Shown: one piece after another, positions 34,362 to 46,569 of the stretch
Numbering within the stretch: position 1 is the stretch's first letter
How the letters are laid out: every line of letters begins with the position of its first letter
Assembly: GCA_033065855.1 (NCBI GenBank)
Contig: JAVXUO010002024.1
Location: 39,006 to 103,005 of the forward strand
Source: Escallonia rubra
Lineage: Eukaryota; Streptophyta; Magnoliopsida; Escalloniales; Escalloniaceae
DNA length: 64,000 bases
Direction: 5' to 3'
The notes under the pieces: model-generated
Told to the model about the DNA's origin: nothing
The model's input: the letters and a program-made list of their open reading frames with translations, nothing else
The model's database searches: none
Translations under genes and position numbers: made by a program

Positions 34362-37300
34362 CTAGCCATCGTGGCACGTGATGTGCGTGCAAAACTAAAG
34401 TTACTGATTGGATTCTGTAAAAAAAAAAAAAAAAAACATTACATATAAGTGTTTATCATCACATTCGATAAATGAGTGCTACAAAAATATTAAATTATGA
34501 TTTTTTTATGATGCTTGATATTATGATTTTCATAATATCAACCATGATTTTTTGGTATTTACATACTCTGGATGTATTTTGATACATTTTTTAAAATGAT
34601 TTTTAAATTTTAGAAACGAAAAATGATCTATTATGTAGTTATTTAAATATTACCTTTTGTGTTAATTAAAAGAAACTCTTTTGATGTCAAGTGTTAATAT
34701 TTTAAGTGGGTATTTATGTAACATCAAAAGGTGTTACACTAAAATATATTTTTCCTAAATAAGTAGTACGAGTCAACTTAGCTATGCGTGTGCAAAAAAT
34801 AGAGTTAATGATATGAATTTTATTAAAAAAAAAATCAAACATCATATATAAGTATTTACTATCACATTCGATAAAATGAATTTTAAATTACGGATACAAA
34901 ACATGTCCTTATAAGTAGTTATTTACTATTTAAATTTTTTTTGCTAAAAAAAACTCTAGAATGTCAACTGCCAACATTCTAGATATGTAGTTATCGTGAC
35001 ATGTGCATAAAGTTAGTAATATAATATTTTTATAAAAGCAATCTTGCCCTTTAGAATATATTTTGACTATGTTTTTAAATGAATTTTAACTGACCCATGT
35101 GCAACAATAAAGTTGTTTAAAATTTGTTAATAAAAATCAAACATGATATATAAGTGTTTCAAAACTAGAAAATCAAATATGTCCTTGAGATAGTTATTTA
35201 ATATTTAATGTTTTTGTTTTGTGTCTTTTATAAGAAATTTTTTGTAGTGTTATGTGTCACCATTCTCAAAATGCCACGTGTCATAATTTTAAATAGGTAG
35301 TTATGTAACACCAAAGAGATGTTATACAAAAAAATTGCATTTATATATAACAAACTATCATGGACACGCGATGCGTGTGCCACTCATTCATTAATATTTT
35401 CACTGACAGTCAATTCTAGAGATAAATATTAGATTCAATTCCATGTATATGCATGAGAACGTATGAACTAGTATTGATGTCAAGGCAGTAGTGCATTCGC
35501 AATGCGCGTGCAAAAATAAAGTTGTTAAATTAAAAATTATTAAAAAATCAAGCGTGATAAAGTGTTATAAAATGTAAAAATCAAGCATATCTTTAAGGTA
35601 ATTATTCACTATTTAATATTTTTGTTTTGTGTCATATTTTAAGAATTTTCTCAAAGTGTCAAATGTCACAATTTTAGATAGGTAATTGTGTAACACCAAA
35701 AAATGTGTTACATCAAAATGAGTTTTCTCTTTATATATAGTATAGATATAGATAGATAGATAAATATAGACGAGTCATCGTGGAACACGCGATGCATGTA
35801 CAAAATAAAGTTAATAATACAAGTTTTGTAAAAAAAAATCAAGTATTACATATCGTATTAAACTTGACCTTTAAATTTTACTTTAACTCTATTTTTTGAT
35901 GAATTTTAATTTGTCAAAACTAAACATAATTATATAGGTAGTTACTTACCAATTAAGATTTTTATATTGTGTAATTTCTTAGAAATTTTGTTGGAATACC
36001 ACTTATCGTCATTGTAGGTTGGTAGTTACGTAATACAAAAAATGTGTTATACCAAATCATGTTTTGCCTTAATAAGTAGTATGAATTTACTATTTTATTT
36101 TGTGTCATTTATTCAATATATATATATACACACACACACACTAATACTATTTAAACTTTTAAATGGCCCCATGTGCAATAATAAAGTTGTTTGAAATTTG
36201 TTCAAAAATCAAACATGATATATAAATATTTTAAAATGTGAAAACCAAACATGTCTATAAGGTAGTTTTTTATTATTTAATATTTTTATTTTGTGTCATG
36301 TTTTGAGAATTTTCTCATTGTGACAAGTGTCACAATTTTAGGTAGTTAGTTATGTAACACCAAAGATGTTTTTCCTTTATATATAGTACGAGTCAGCGCG
36401 GCATACGAGATGCATGTGCAAAAATAAAATTGATAATAACAATTTTGTTAAAAAAAAATCAAACATCACGTATAAGTGTTTATTGTCACATTCGGTAAAA
36501 TAAATCTTAAATTGCAAAAAATAAGTTAGTCATACTTGTGGCAAAATTAATCAGCAAAATATTATCATCATATGAATCTTAGAATTAATTTTAACTATAG
36601 TTTTTTAATGAATTTGAAATTGTTAAATCAAACATGTACAACAATAAAGTTAGCAATATGATATTTTTTTTAATATCAAGTTTGAGCTTTGTAATTTATT
36701 TTAACTATATTTTTTTAGTAAAACTTAAATTATGAAAATCAAATATGTCTTTATAGGTAGTTATTCATCATTTAAGATTTATATTGTGTTATTTATTAAA
36801 AAAAATTTTGAAATATCACTTGTCACCATTCTAAATAGGTAGTTGGCAACACCAAATCTATATTATATATATTTAGATTTGGTTGACATCTTCTATACCT
36901 TTTAAATCTCAAATCCTATTTTCTTGAATTCTTATAATTTTAAAATAAAGTTAAATAGGTGTTAAATTTTGATTGGCCACAAAATAATTTCCAATCTCAT
37001 GATCTAAACATCCAACTCATGATCTCCATTCTTTCCTTTTATAATTAATTAATATCATTTCCGTACGTACCACAAGATTTTAACTAACACCCTTCTCGTG
37101 CATAGCACGGGATTTTAGCTAGTATGTATTACACCAAAAGAAGTTTTTCTTTTATATATAGTATAGATATAGATACAAAGATAGATAGATATATGAAGTG
37201 GAGGCTAAATTTGATATGGTTATTATCGATAAAATTAACCCAAATAAAAAATGGTTCAGTTGACCCACGATCAAATGGTCACATGGGTAAGTCACCCAAT

Positions 37301-37860
37301 TATTATTATTATTACAAGTCAACGTGGCACACGCGATGCGCTTGCGAAAATGAAATTAATACAAATTTTGTTAAAAAAATTAAAATCAAACATCATGTAT
37401 ACGTGTTTATTGTCATATTCAGTCAAATGAATCTTAAATAACAGAAAAATAAGTTAGCCATACGTGTTCAAAAATAAGTTAGCAAAATATTATTATCGTA
37501 TCAAACTTGATTTTTAAATTTATTTTAACTATATTTTCTGATGAATTTTAACTTGTATAAACTAAACATATTTTTAAAGATAGTTACTTACTAATTAAGA
37601 TTTTTATTTTGTGTCATTTTTTAAAGATTTTCTTGGAATGCCACTTGTCACCATTGTATGTAGGTAGTTATTTAACACTCAAAATGTATTTTACGATTTT
37701 ATCCTCATTTTTGACATGTGTCGTCACCAGAATCACTTTCAATACAACACTAAAATTGTGTTACATCAAAAATGAAAAATGTATTCTCATTATACGTAGT
37801 ATAGATATAGAAGATATAGATAGATAAGCGGTATAGATATAGATATAGATATTTAACACG
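34362..37860 (-). repeat. Array of Helitron-like repeats (in and left of Y')
   Basis: Same family as 11136-13830 but extending further left. The left edge carries the best-preserved minus-strand Helitron 3' terminus. On the plus strand it reads actagccatcgtggcacgtg, with a hairpin formed by gcacg and cgtgc on the other strand, and CTAG starts at 34362. Further unit starts with hairpins lie near 35365 (acacgcgatgcgtgt), 35787, 36405 and 37325. A (TA)n(CA)n tract is at 36115-36141. No coding capacity. Confidence 0.55.
36857..37122 (+). mobile_element. Non-autonomous mini-Helitron (Y' copy)
   Basis: A 266 bp orthologue of 12839-13103, with the same TC start, the same 3' hairpin and CTAG end, and the same A|T insertion site. 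It differs only by scattered substitutions and a 1-bp length change. Confidence 0.82.
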
Positions 37861-38736
37861 TTCAACCAACACTCAAGCCTAACCCACCCACCCATTTTGC
37901 CGCCCCTAATTGGTTCCCTTTGCCTTTGAGCCTACGTCGTACTACTACGTCAACTTCTACTTACCTCTGCTCTGCAACTGCTTGCTAACACCTGGTGTAC
38001 GAACTTTGTTCATTAACATAAAACGCTAAAGGCTAAAGCCCTTACTGGTGTCCTGCAGTGATCCCCACTATTAATCAAACTAGAATAGTCGCATTTACCA
38101 CATTAACGATTCATTTGGGTGGCATCAGTACTAAACTAACTTCATCCTTGTACCCGAAGAGCCTTCCCAGATTTCAAGAGATCCAACCAGAGCTGGAACG
38201 GTATTGTCAATCTTCACGTGATGGTACCTTGAACTCAGTTAATATTCCTGTTTATCCTCAATCTTCTTCCAGCTGTAAAGACCGAAAGATGAAGAAGGGC
38301 ATAATCTCCCACCACTCTAAACTTCTTGTTCGTTTACTCGAAACAATATTGAAATTGATGGTGTATTTTTCGTTTTAATTTTCACATAAGTTGACACCTC
38401 TTACCTCTATGACGTTCATTACGTGCAAGGAGACAAATGCAGGAAAAGGTCTCGATTTCATTGCAGATATGTCCGCAGCCAATTAGTTATTGCTCATTAC
38501 CATTTTCTGTTCTGAACAAACCGCACATGGAGTCTACAGATAGAATTAGTCCAACATTCACTATCCATGTCATTGGAAGGGGAAAAGGAAAAATCAATAA
38601 TCAAAATACCGAAAGAAAACCATCACTGTTCAACGTCAACTACCCGCCAGTCAGCCATCCTATTGGAAAGTTAGTTGCAAATGTTGTTACTCTACACTTC
38701 CTGTTCTGTACCGTTGGAAATGATGCATCTATCCTC

Positions 38737-38744
38737 TATATAAT
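38737..38744 (+). promoter_or_regulatory. Putative TATA box of SCPL copy 4
   Basis: The motif tatataat lies 106 bp before the copy 4 ATG, the same as in copy 2. Confidence 0.5.
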
Positions 38745-38842
38745 CCAACCTTTTGACGTGCCTTTTGTAATGCCTCGTGTCTGACCAAGGCACGAACATA
38801 CATCTACCAGCTGCAGCTGCTAATTCATAGGGGATACTTAAC

Positions 38843-41800
38843 ATGAATTGTTACACTTCAGGTAAGTTTATTAGCTGGGAGTGGTGGCACCTACTCCTCC
38901 TATTTGCTCTCTTTCATGTTGTAGCGTCGCAGTCAATTATTCAAACTCTCCCGGGGTATCCGGGTATTCTACCTATCAAGCTTGAAACTGGGTGAGTTCT
39001 TGAGCTGCTTTATTCTTTGCATAGCAGTAGGTTTTTATGCCTTTTTAAAATTCTTTCCAAGATAAAGGTGATGGAAATGGTTCCTTTTTTACTCATAGAT
39101 ACGTGAGCGTGGGTGAAGTGGATGAGGTGCAGCTATTCTATTACTTCGTCGAGTCAGAAAGAAACCCTGTGAAGGACCCCCTTGTGCTATGGCTCACTGG
39201 AGGCCCTGGTTGCTCTGCTTTCTCTGGTTTAGTTTATGAAATTGGTACACTTTCGATGCTCAGTCTTTTATTTCAAAACCAGGAAAAATGCGGAACAAAA
39301 TTGACCCTCGCTAAAGGAAGCAACAAAAGCAAGACAGAATATGTGTACTAAACATGTGTGCATTGTTTGACTGAGTGTAAGGCTATCCAATTTGATAGAC
39401 CAAATAGGCGTGTTTCACCAAACACACACACGCAGTCTGCACAATTGCAAACAAACTAATTTTAAAAGCTTTACTATGTCTATTGCCATCTCTCCTGCAA
39501 AAGCACTCAAGTCCATATCGAATCTGGTCCATAACCAAGGGCTTGATGCACTCGAACGAGAAGACTTGAAACTCAATGCCACTTCGTTAGAAAACAAGCT
39601 CAAACCCCACCAAGCTACATGGTGCTTCCGGCGTTCCCATCGATCCGAAAGATTCAACATCGTTGTTTCCTCTTGTGAACAAAAGCAGAACTTTCTCCTA
39701 ATAAGGCCTTACAATTTCTTTCTCGCCAAATGCAGCTGAAAAAGCATAAATCCGAAAGATCCAACATCGTTGTTTCTTCTTGTAGAAAGACCAGCTCCGT
39801 AACAGCTCCACCACTGAACCCGACAGCAGCAACCTGATTGCAGAAGTTGACGATCAAATTCCAAACCATCCCCACCTTGCACATAAAACACCTTAAGTGC
39901 CGTAAATTTTCATTTAGTTCCATAAATTATACCTCATCAAAGCTGCACACCATTTGCCGACACGATAGTTTGCCTTCAGGTTAAACTTAAATCTCTTTGT
40001 ATATTAGTTTCTCACTTGAAAGTTGGTACTTATACCTTGTGAAAGAACGTAATTTCATCAAACAGAACCTAACTTTTAAGTGAATGTAAGTAAGTGCCTT
40101 GTGTGTCACAAGATTAGGCTGAACGAGAGCCCAACCCTTCGATTAGTAGTAAAACAGGGAAAGTACGTTTACTCAAAGCCCTGCTACATTTAAGCACAAT
40201 CTTCACTGATGATTACAAGAGGGATTATACTACCCCAGCCCATCTTCTTAATATAATTGTAGCTTAAAATTTTAAAAGACAACAAAATCAAAGCAACCCA
40301 TTCAAAGTAACCTTTTATCTCTGACAATGATAGAGTTACTAGGTACGGTCAATGTCGCCTTCACAATTCTCTTATGAATTTTGTCCAGGTCCATTAATGT
40401 TCGACGTTCCAGCCTTCAATGGGAGCTCACCGTCTTTTTTTTTAAACCCGTACTCATGGACAAAGGTGCGCCATTTAATTGCTGCAGTGCTTAGGTTTGT
40501 TTTGTGTTCAATTGGAGGCGAGACTTTCTCGTATTCTTCTTACATGTGCTCGTGATGCAACCCCAGATCGCCAACATAATATTTTTAGATGCGCCTGTCG
40601 GCACTGGATTCTCCTATGCAACTACCTCAGAAGGCTACTATTCTTCCGACACAAAATCAGCAAAAGACACTTACACTTTTCTAAGAAAGGTGAGTTACAA
40701 TGTAGAGAACATGGAAACTATATCCTTGTGTATTTATGCTGTAATTACAACTCAAAAGCTGACGACTATCATCTAATCATCAGTGGCTGTTGGAGCACCA
40801 AAGATTTATCGAAAATCCTCTTTACATTGCTGGTGACTCCTACTCGGGCATACTCGTCCCCATGATCGTCCTAGAAATATCCAATGGTAACTTGTGTTTA
40901 CTAGAACCTTCTTTCATCGAAGCAATGTTGATTGACTATGATAAACTGTTCTTACAAAGCTTCGGTGTTAATTATGATTATTTTGGCAGCTAATGAAGTT
41001 GGATACATGCCACGCATGTCTCTCCAGGTAAATGACCTTTAACTTACATTTCAGTGACAAAAGTTATGGTAGATCTAGACTTTCCATCAACCTGTTTCAG
41101 GGATACATGCTTGGCAACCCAGGAACAGATATTCACATGGATGAAAATGCAAGGGTCGCATATGCACATCGAGTGGGACTTATATCGGACGAATACTACC
41201 AGGTGATTTTACCCGTCTCTCAGCTTCTCCCTTCTGAGCAGCCTTCCCTATACCACCTGCTAATGTTGATATACATTCTACTGATGCCACTTCCTCCAAT
41301 ATCAGCGATTTTGAAGTGAAAAATAATAAGTTAGATAATGTCTTGACAATTATTTAGGAAACCCAAAGCAGAGATCCCATCGTTACGTTGCAGGGTCTGA
41401 GGAAGGTTGTTTATGCAGCCTTACCATAGTTTTCGTGGGGAGGCAGTTTCCTAACTGTTCATAGAGTATATTCCTCTTCCTAAGTTTGAACTGAACATAT
41501 GATGCTACCTCCTTTTCATATGTGGATGGATATAGTAGTTCATTGTAGATGAGGAATTTGATCGATGTTATATGGATTTTCAGTCAGCAAAACGCAGCTG
41601 CCGCGGGGAATATGTCAGCCCAGATCCAAACAATGCAGAATGCATTTATTATCTTCAACTTATCAAAGAGGTAACCAAATGCACAGATTCAATCTTGAAA
41701 ACAAAGTGTTGCTTTTTATTTGTGACAAAAAATTGAAATTGCAGTGCACTGGAAGAGTAAACATAGCGCAAATATTGGAACCGCAGTGTAGTACTTCATG

Positions 41801-44159
41801 GGGAAAAAGATATGATGACTACTCCAAGGACATCCTCATGCCATCTCAACAAGAGGAACGATGGTGCCGGGTAGCCATCCGGCCAATCACCTATTTACGA
41901 CACCTACGTGCAAACCTATTTCCTATATCATGCCCTCTACGAGTTTACAAACTGAATATCTACTACTTGCTTGCTTGCAGTATGATAACTACGTAACATG
42001 TTACGTGTGGGCGAATGATCCAACTGTCCGAGAAGCCCTTCACATTCGAGATGTTAGTTAATCCCACAATTAACACTATCTGTAGTTGAAATACGCTAGT
42101 ACCATATTAGGATCAGAATACGTGAGTTCCATCAACAACGTAATTGAAAGCTAACCTCGTTGCATCCATGATGACAACCAGGGAACAAAATCAGAGTGGA
42201 GAAGGTGCAATGAGAGCTTATCCTATGAGGAGGAGATTGCAAGTGTTGTTGAGTATCATCGTCTCCTTAGTGAAAAAGGATATCGAGTTTTGATTTACAG
42301 GTCTGGTTACTTAAAATCTCTCTCTCTCCTCTAACATACTCAAAGAGTCAAAGACTTGTGCGCAAGCTTCACCTGATTTCTCGTGCATAAGCTTATGCCT
42401 TCGCATGATGTTTTTAGGTGACTAATGCTCTTATTTCCTAACAGCGGCGATCATGACATGGTCATTCCATATGTGGGTACAGTAGCATGGATAAATTCTC
42501 TTAATTTGACGATTGACGATAACTGGAGACCATGGTTTGTCGACGGTCAAGTTGCTGGGTGAGTTTCCATACATACTAGTTTTTATCCCATGCGTTGCAT
42601 ACGGGAGTAGCAACTATCAAAATACTTATTAAGAGATCTCGTATTTGTATGCCTCCTAAAAACAACTACAAAATTAGTACTGGCAATAAGATAATTAAAA
42701 AATTATTTTTACCTTTTAAAAGGAGTTCTCCTATTAATTTTTATCGTTAAAAATAAACCTTAGTAATAATTGTTAGTTTTTAGTGACAAATGAAGATGAA
42801 AAATAGTGTATGAAATAATAGAAATAGTCTCTTCTAACTAATAACAATTCCAGTGATAATACTAACAATAATAACCCGTGTGTTGAAGTAGTATTACTTA
42901 AGAACACCAAGAAAAGAGTAACAGTACATAATAGATGATTGAAAAGAATTGGAGTGTAAACTATATATAAAACTTGTAATGAAATAAAAGGGAGGAGATT
43001 ATGGTAGTTTAAGAGAAAAATTGATGGAGAATATTGTGTTTCCCAACAATAAAAAAGATTTAAGATAAAAAAAAAAAGGAATATATATAGAACTTCTTTT
43101 GTCAAAATCTAAACATTAATGGAATTGTAAAAATATAAATAAATTTTTTGAGTGGAGCATGTTGACATAGAAGAGAGAAATGTAAAATCTATATAATTTG
43201 TTAAATTTCAAATGGAAAGAAGGAATTCAAATCAAATTGTGTGTGTGCGTGTGTCACACACAGAGAGAGAGAGAGAGAGAATGAATGAATGAATCCAAGT
43301 CATTATTACAAAAGTAAGTAAATTTAAAATATTTTAAAAATTCAAAATAGGAAAGTCTACATGTCAAACTAAGAGAGTGTCCAAGTAAGCGATAACTGGA
43401 CAATATTCTTTCAGCTTCGGCTTTCATATATATATAATTAGATTTGTAAGGTCTTAGCAGTGTGGTCACCTTCCTAAACATTCTTAGCTTGCACTTGAAC
43501 ATCCCTAGAAAGCACCGTACTCAGGCTCTAACTCTGTGACAACGATTGATTTTTTACAGATTCACAGAGCGGTACACTGAAAATAGCATATACTCTCTGA
43601 CCTTTGCAACAGTAAAGGCAAGAAACCTCTCTATCATAGCTCTCTCATTTTTGTTTTATTTTGGGGAGTTGTTTGAACTAATTTTTTAAAGAAATGTCGT
43701 CATGAAAATTAACCATTCAACTGAAAGGCAGAAAATGCCATGAATGATTCAATCCAAAGTAATGTCCATTTCGAAGGCCTTCCTTAGGCTGCTTACCTAC
43801 TGCATAGCAATAGATTTGTGCTTTAGATTGGATAACAACGGGGAATCTAAAATTTAGTCCAAAAAATTATTCTTTATGAACATGTCTCAATACAGTTGTC
43901 ATGTTAGCCACTATTACTTCGACAGTCATTGTCACATTATTTGGAGAAACAACTTTTTGAACTACATATGAGATCCTTGTTAGTATTAATTTTTAAAATT
44001 CATCTCTATGCAGTTTGACTAACCTACTTGTTAAAATTATGTTGGTATTAATGGACATACCCTTGGTGCTCGTAGGGAGGGGGTCACACGGCTCCGGAGT
44101 ACAAGCCAAAGGAATGCCTAGCCATGGTTGACAGGTGGTTCTCCTTTTATCCGCTGTGA
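38843..44159 (+). CDS. SCPL: Serine carboxypeptidase-like protein, SCPL copy 4
   Basis: A 14-exon gene, 465 aa. Exons: 38843-38991, 39099-39244, 40389-40465, 40567-40689, 40784-40886, 40990-41027, 41101-41202, 41584-41670, 41745-41870, 41981-42052, 42182-42300, 42445-42558, 43560-43617, 44076-44159. The total is 1398 nt and open throughout. It has a signal peptide with a Leu-rich core, oxyanion motif [10 protein letters not shown], and a full triad in AGDSYSG, SGDHDM and [10 protein letters not shown] secreted or vacuolar hydrolase or acyltransferase is expected. Exons 1-10 are essentially identical to copy 2, and exons 11-14 are close to copy 3. Intron 12 is enlarged to about 1.0 kb by a Helitron with intact flanking splice sites. 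Intron 13 has a GC donor. Confidence 0.88.
39660..39923 (-). mobile_element. LINE tail remnant in SCPL copy 4 intron 2
   Basis: Same relic as at 15660-15905, with [19 protein letters not shown] and [14 protein letters not shown] now in a single minus-strand frame. No start, RT motif or poly(A) tail. Confidence 0.55.
42576..43442 (-). mobile_element. Non-autonomous Helitron in SCPL copy 4 intron 12
   Basis: An 867 bp insertion absent from the same intron of copies 1 and 3. On the minus strand it begins TCTAATTATATATATATG and ends with the hairpin cccgtatgcaacgcatggg, then ataaaaaCTAG. It sits between host A (42575) and T (43443). The uninterrupted copy 3 sequence tttccatacatattcgtacg (near 32566) supports the empty site. 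It contains a (GA)n tract at 43261-43280 and (GAAT)n. No Rep/helicase coding was seen. Confidence 0.85.
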
Positions 44160-45060
44160 TTCATCCGTCCTGCCGGAAAAATAAGTAATTGTTAGTCATA
44201 CTCAATGATAACACATAATTTCAGGGCAGTAGTAATATGTTACACAGTTTGTGTAAAGGTATTCTTGGTAACTTTGAAAAATCGAATTTAGAAACGCGAG
44301 TTTCAAGGCGCGTTGCAATGTCACTTTCTGTGAAAAGTAATTCACCTCCTTTGCTCTATAAAGTTGGTATGCGAATTGAGTGTGACAAATTATATGCATG
44401 ATACAAGAACAACCAATGATTTTGTAAGGTTGCTAAAAGCAGAAAATTATATTTCTGCAGCAAAATAATTGTCAGTAAGATCTCAAAGGGATAATAGAGA
44501 AAAAAAAAAGCTGAAATTTTTGCCGAGAATAGGCCCAATAAGATGCAATGCCAATAGAATATGTCCTTTCATTTTAGAAGTGATAGTTGGGCTGGCTGGT
44601 GTTAATTGGGTTGAATGGCAAAGACTTGTGACCCACTGCTATGAGGAAATTTTTTTATACTACTTTGGTTGTGGAAAGATATTTGTATTTCTTTATATAA
44701 TAAATTTGATAGTCGCTAAATATATTTAATGAAATTCAGTAATTATTTTTAATAGTATTATTTTACTGTCACTAAATAAAAGTTACTAAAAATATTAAGG
44801 ACCGTTAATTGTCACTTATGCGAAAAACTGTAGCTATCTTCTTATAACTCGACTAATGGTCAAACTTTTTTCACCATAACACACAAAACAGGTGCATAAA
44901 GAGCGCCAGATTCCATAACCGTCTCCCAACGAATGCAATCTGATTTCATATCGAACCAATAGATGACCACTAATAAAATCTATTAAGTTGAGCATCTATA
45001 TATGCTAGCATGCACTTATATGATCTTACTACCGATTAAAAGGTAAAAGAAAACATCTCT
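44160..45060 (+). repeat. Diverged 3' flank shared with SCPL copies 1 and 2
   Basis: Similar to 8783-9650 and 19190-20040 but clearly more diverged. Common landmarks include gataatag near a poly-A run, aaacaggtgcata/aaacgggtgcatc and atgaccact. It shows that the tandem unit includes about 0.9 kb of downstream sequence. No gene is supported. Confidence 0.6.
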
Positions 45061-45091
45061 AAAATGTTCTCACATATACACCAATGGTGAA

Positions 45092-45125
45092 CTAGCCAAA
45101 CCCGTGTGCTATGCACGGACGCAAC
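45092..45125 (-). mobile_element. Helitron 3' terminus (partner end not found)
   Basis: On the minus strand the sequence has the hairpin ccgtgcatagcacacgg, then gtttggCTAG, followed by T. This is the canonical Helitron 3' end. The homology to other SCPL 3' flanks ends here, as expected at an insertion edge. The matching TC start was not located to the right, so element length is unknown. Confidence 0.5.
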
Positions 45126-46569
45126 ACTGTTACGTTGTTGATGAAGTATAAACATGCTTACTAAAAGCTCACTTATCAACGATGGCGGAGGAAGCAGGGT
45201 GCCTCTGTGGGCACGTGCACATCAACCGGTCCATTTTTCTTTCCTAGTGTATTAGGATAATCTAAAAGGGATGCATGTGTGATCATTTTGCATGTTAAAC
45301 TTACATAAACAAAAAACATGATATTTGAACTTCATTATTTAACATTTGAGCTCCACTTTTAACGTTACAGGTCTTAGAAGTGTTATTGTATTGCAATTTT
45401 AGGGACAAAAAAGTACTAATTCGGGTATTATTATTTATTATTTCTGAATTTTTACGTGCATTTGTTCCAACATAATATTCCACCATAGAACAACCACCCC
45501 ACCCAACACATGCACCCCCTACAGAAAGATACCCACCGACAAACGCGACAGATACACACACATGACAAATCTTCTCCTGCCTCAGCCCACCCTTACCTTA
45601 CCCCCCACATCCCCCAAAATTTGCCGACCTCCAGGTTGACGGCAACCGGATATGTGACTGCAGTTCCTCCCATTTTTTTTTTTTTTTTTTGTAATTGCTA
45701 AGAAAGTTTGCAGGAGAAATGCACAAACTAACTAATGGGTATAAAAACCTGTAAGATCTGATGTGCCAAATAAAAGGCAACTTCTATTAAGTAGTGGCCG
45801 CTAGTTAGTAGAAAATATTAGGTAGTCTGAAAATAATAATTCCGACCATCTAACATCAATAACTCTATCCTAAAATAATTCTTCTTATGTTACTTCACGA
45901 AAAAGAAGGTGTCCAAACTTGCACAAGCCCTAATTGCACTTTAGTTGCTTCTAATTTACCGAACTCAAATCCAATATACCTTTAAATAGGTACATATAAA
46001 TATTCATCTATAAAAAGGACGGCAGAGGAGGGGAAACTTAATTCGCATACCCATACCCATACACAGGAGGGAAAATTAAGGATGAAAATTTTCTACTTGA
46101 ATTTTTAAAGCACGTGTGACAAGCTAACCCATCAATTATCGACCTAACCCAATAATCTTGAGTGGATCCTCTCATTCCCAACTCAGCAATAAGGGCAGCT
46201 ATTTTGCAGATCTCGCGGTGGAAGTGGTGTTGGTTCCAGCCTCATGGTGGATAATGGTAGTGCCATGGTGGTGACGGAACAACAACGGAGAAAAGATGGC
46301 CGTAATAGTGACTGTTATTTTGTCGAAAAAATAAAAAAGAACATATTCAAAATTAATGGTTTTAAAAAAAAAAAAAACCAACACTTCACGGGCCCCACTC
46401 CAAGAAAGAATCATCAAAAAGATATCGCGACTCCTTATAGAAAATCTATGTTGAGTCATCAAACGATCGTGACCGGTGTTAGCAATAAATTTCTTTGATG
46501 CCAACCAAGTACTGCGAAAAACAATAATTATAATAATAATAAAATAAAAACAGCGATCTCACCACCAAC
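45126..46569. other. Intergenic region and presumed promoter of MRS2 gene 1
   Basis: No supported coding sequence. It may begin with the interior of the minus-strand Helitron whose 3' end is at 45092. It contains a long T run (about 45666-45690). The last few hundred bases should hold the MRS2 promoter and 5' leader, but no clear TATA box was singled out. Confidence 0.4.

Larger units (their letters stand above)
35165..42150 (+). repeat. Segmental duplication Y' (pairs with 11133-18127)
   Basis: Near-identical to Y over about 7 kb, but with natural continuity on both sides. To the left the Helitron-like array continues to 34362, and to the right the SCPL gene continues through all remaining exons. 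Y' is therefore the likely source and Y the derived copy. Confidence 0.85.

Noticed and set aside
34139..34369. Thr/Ser-rich minus-strand ORF
   Set aside because: Translation of GGT and (AG)n low-complexity DNA; no conserved feature.
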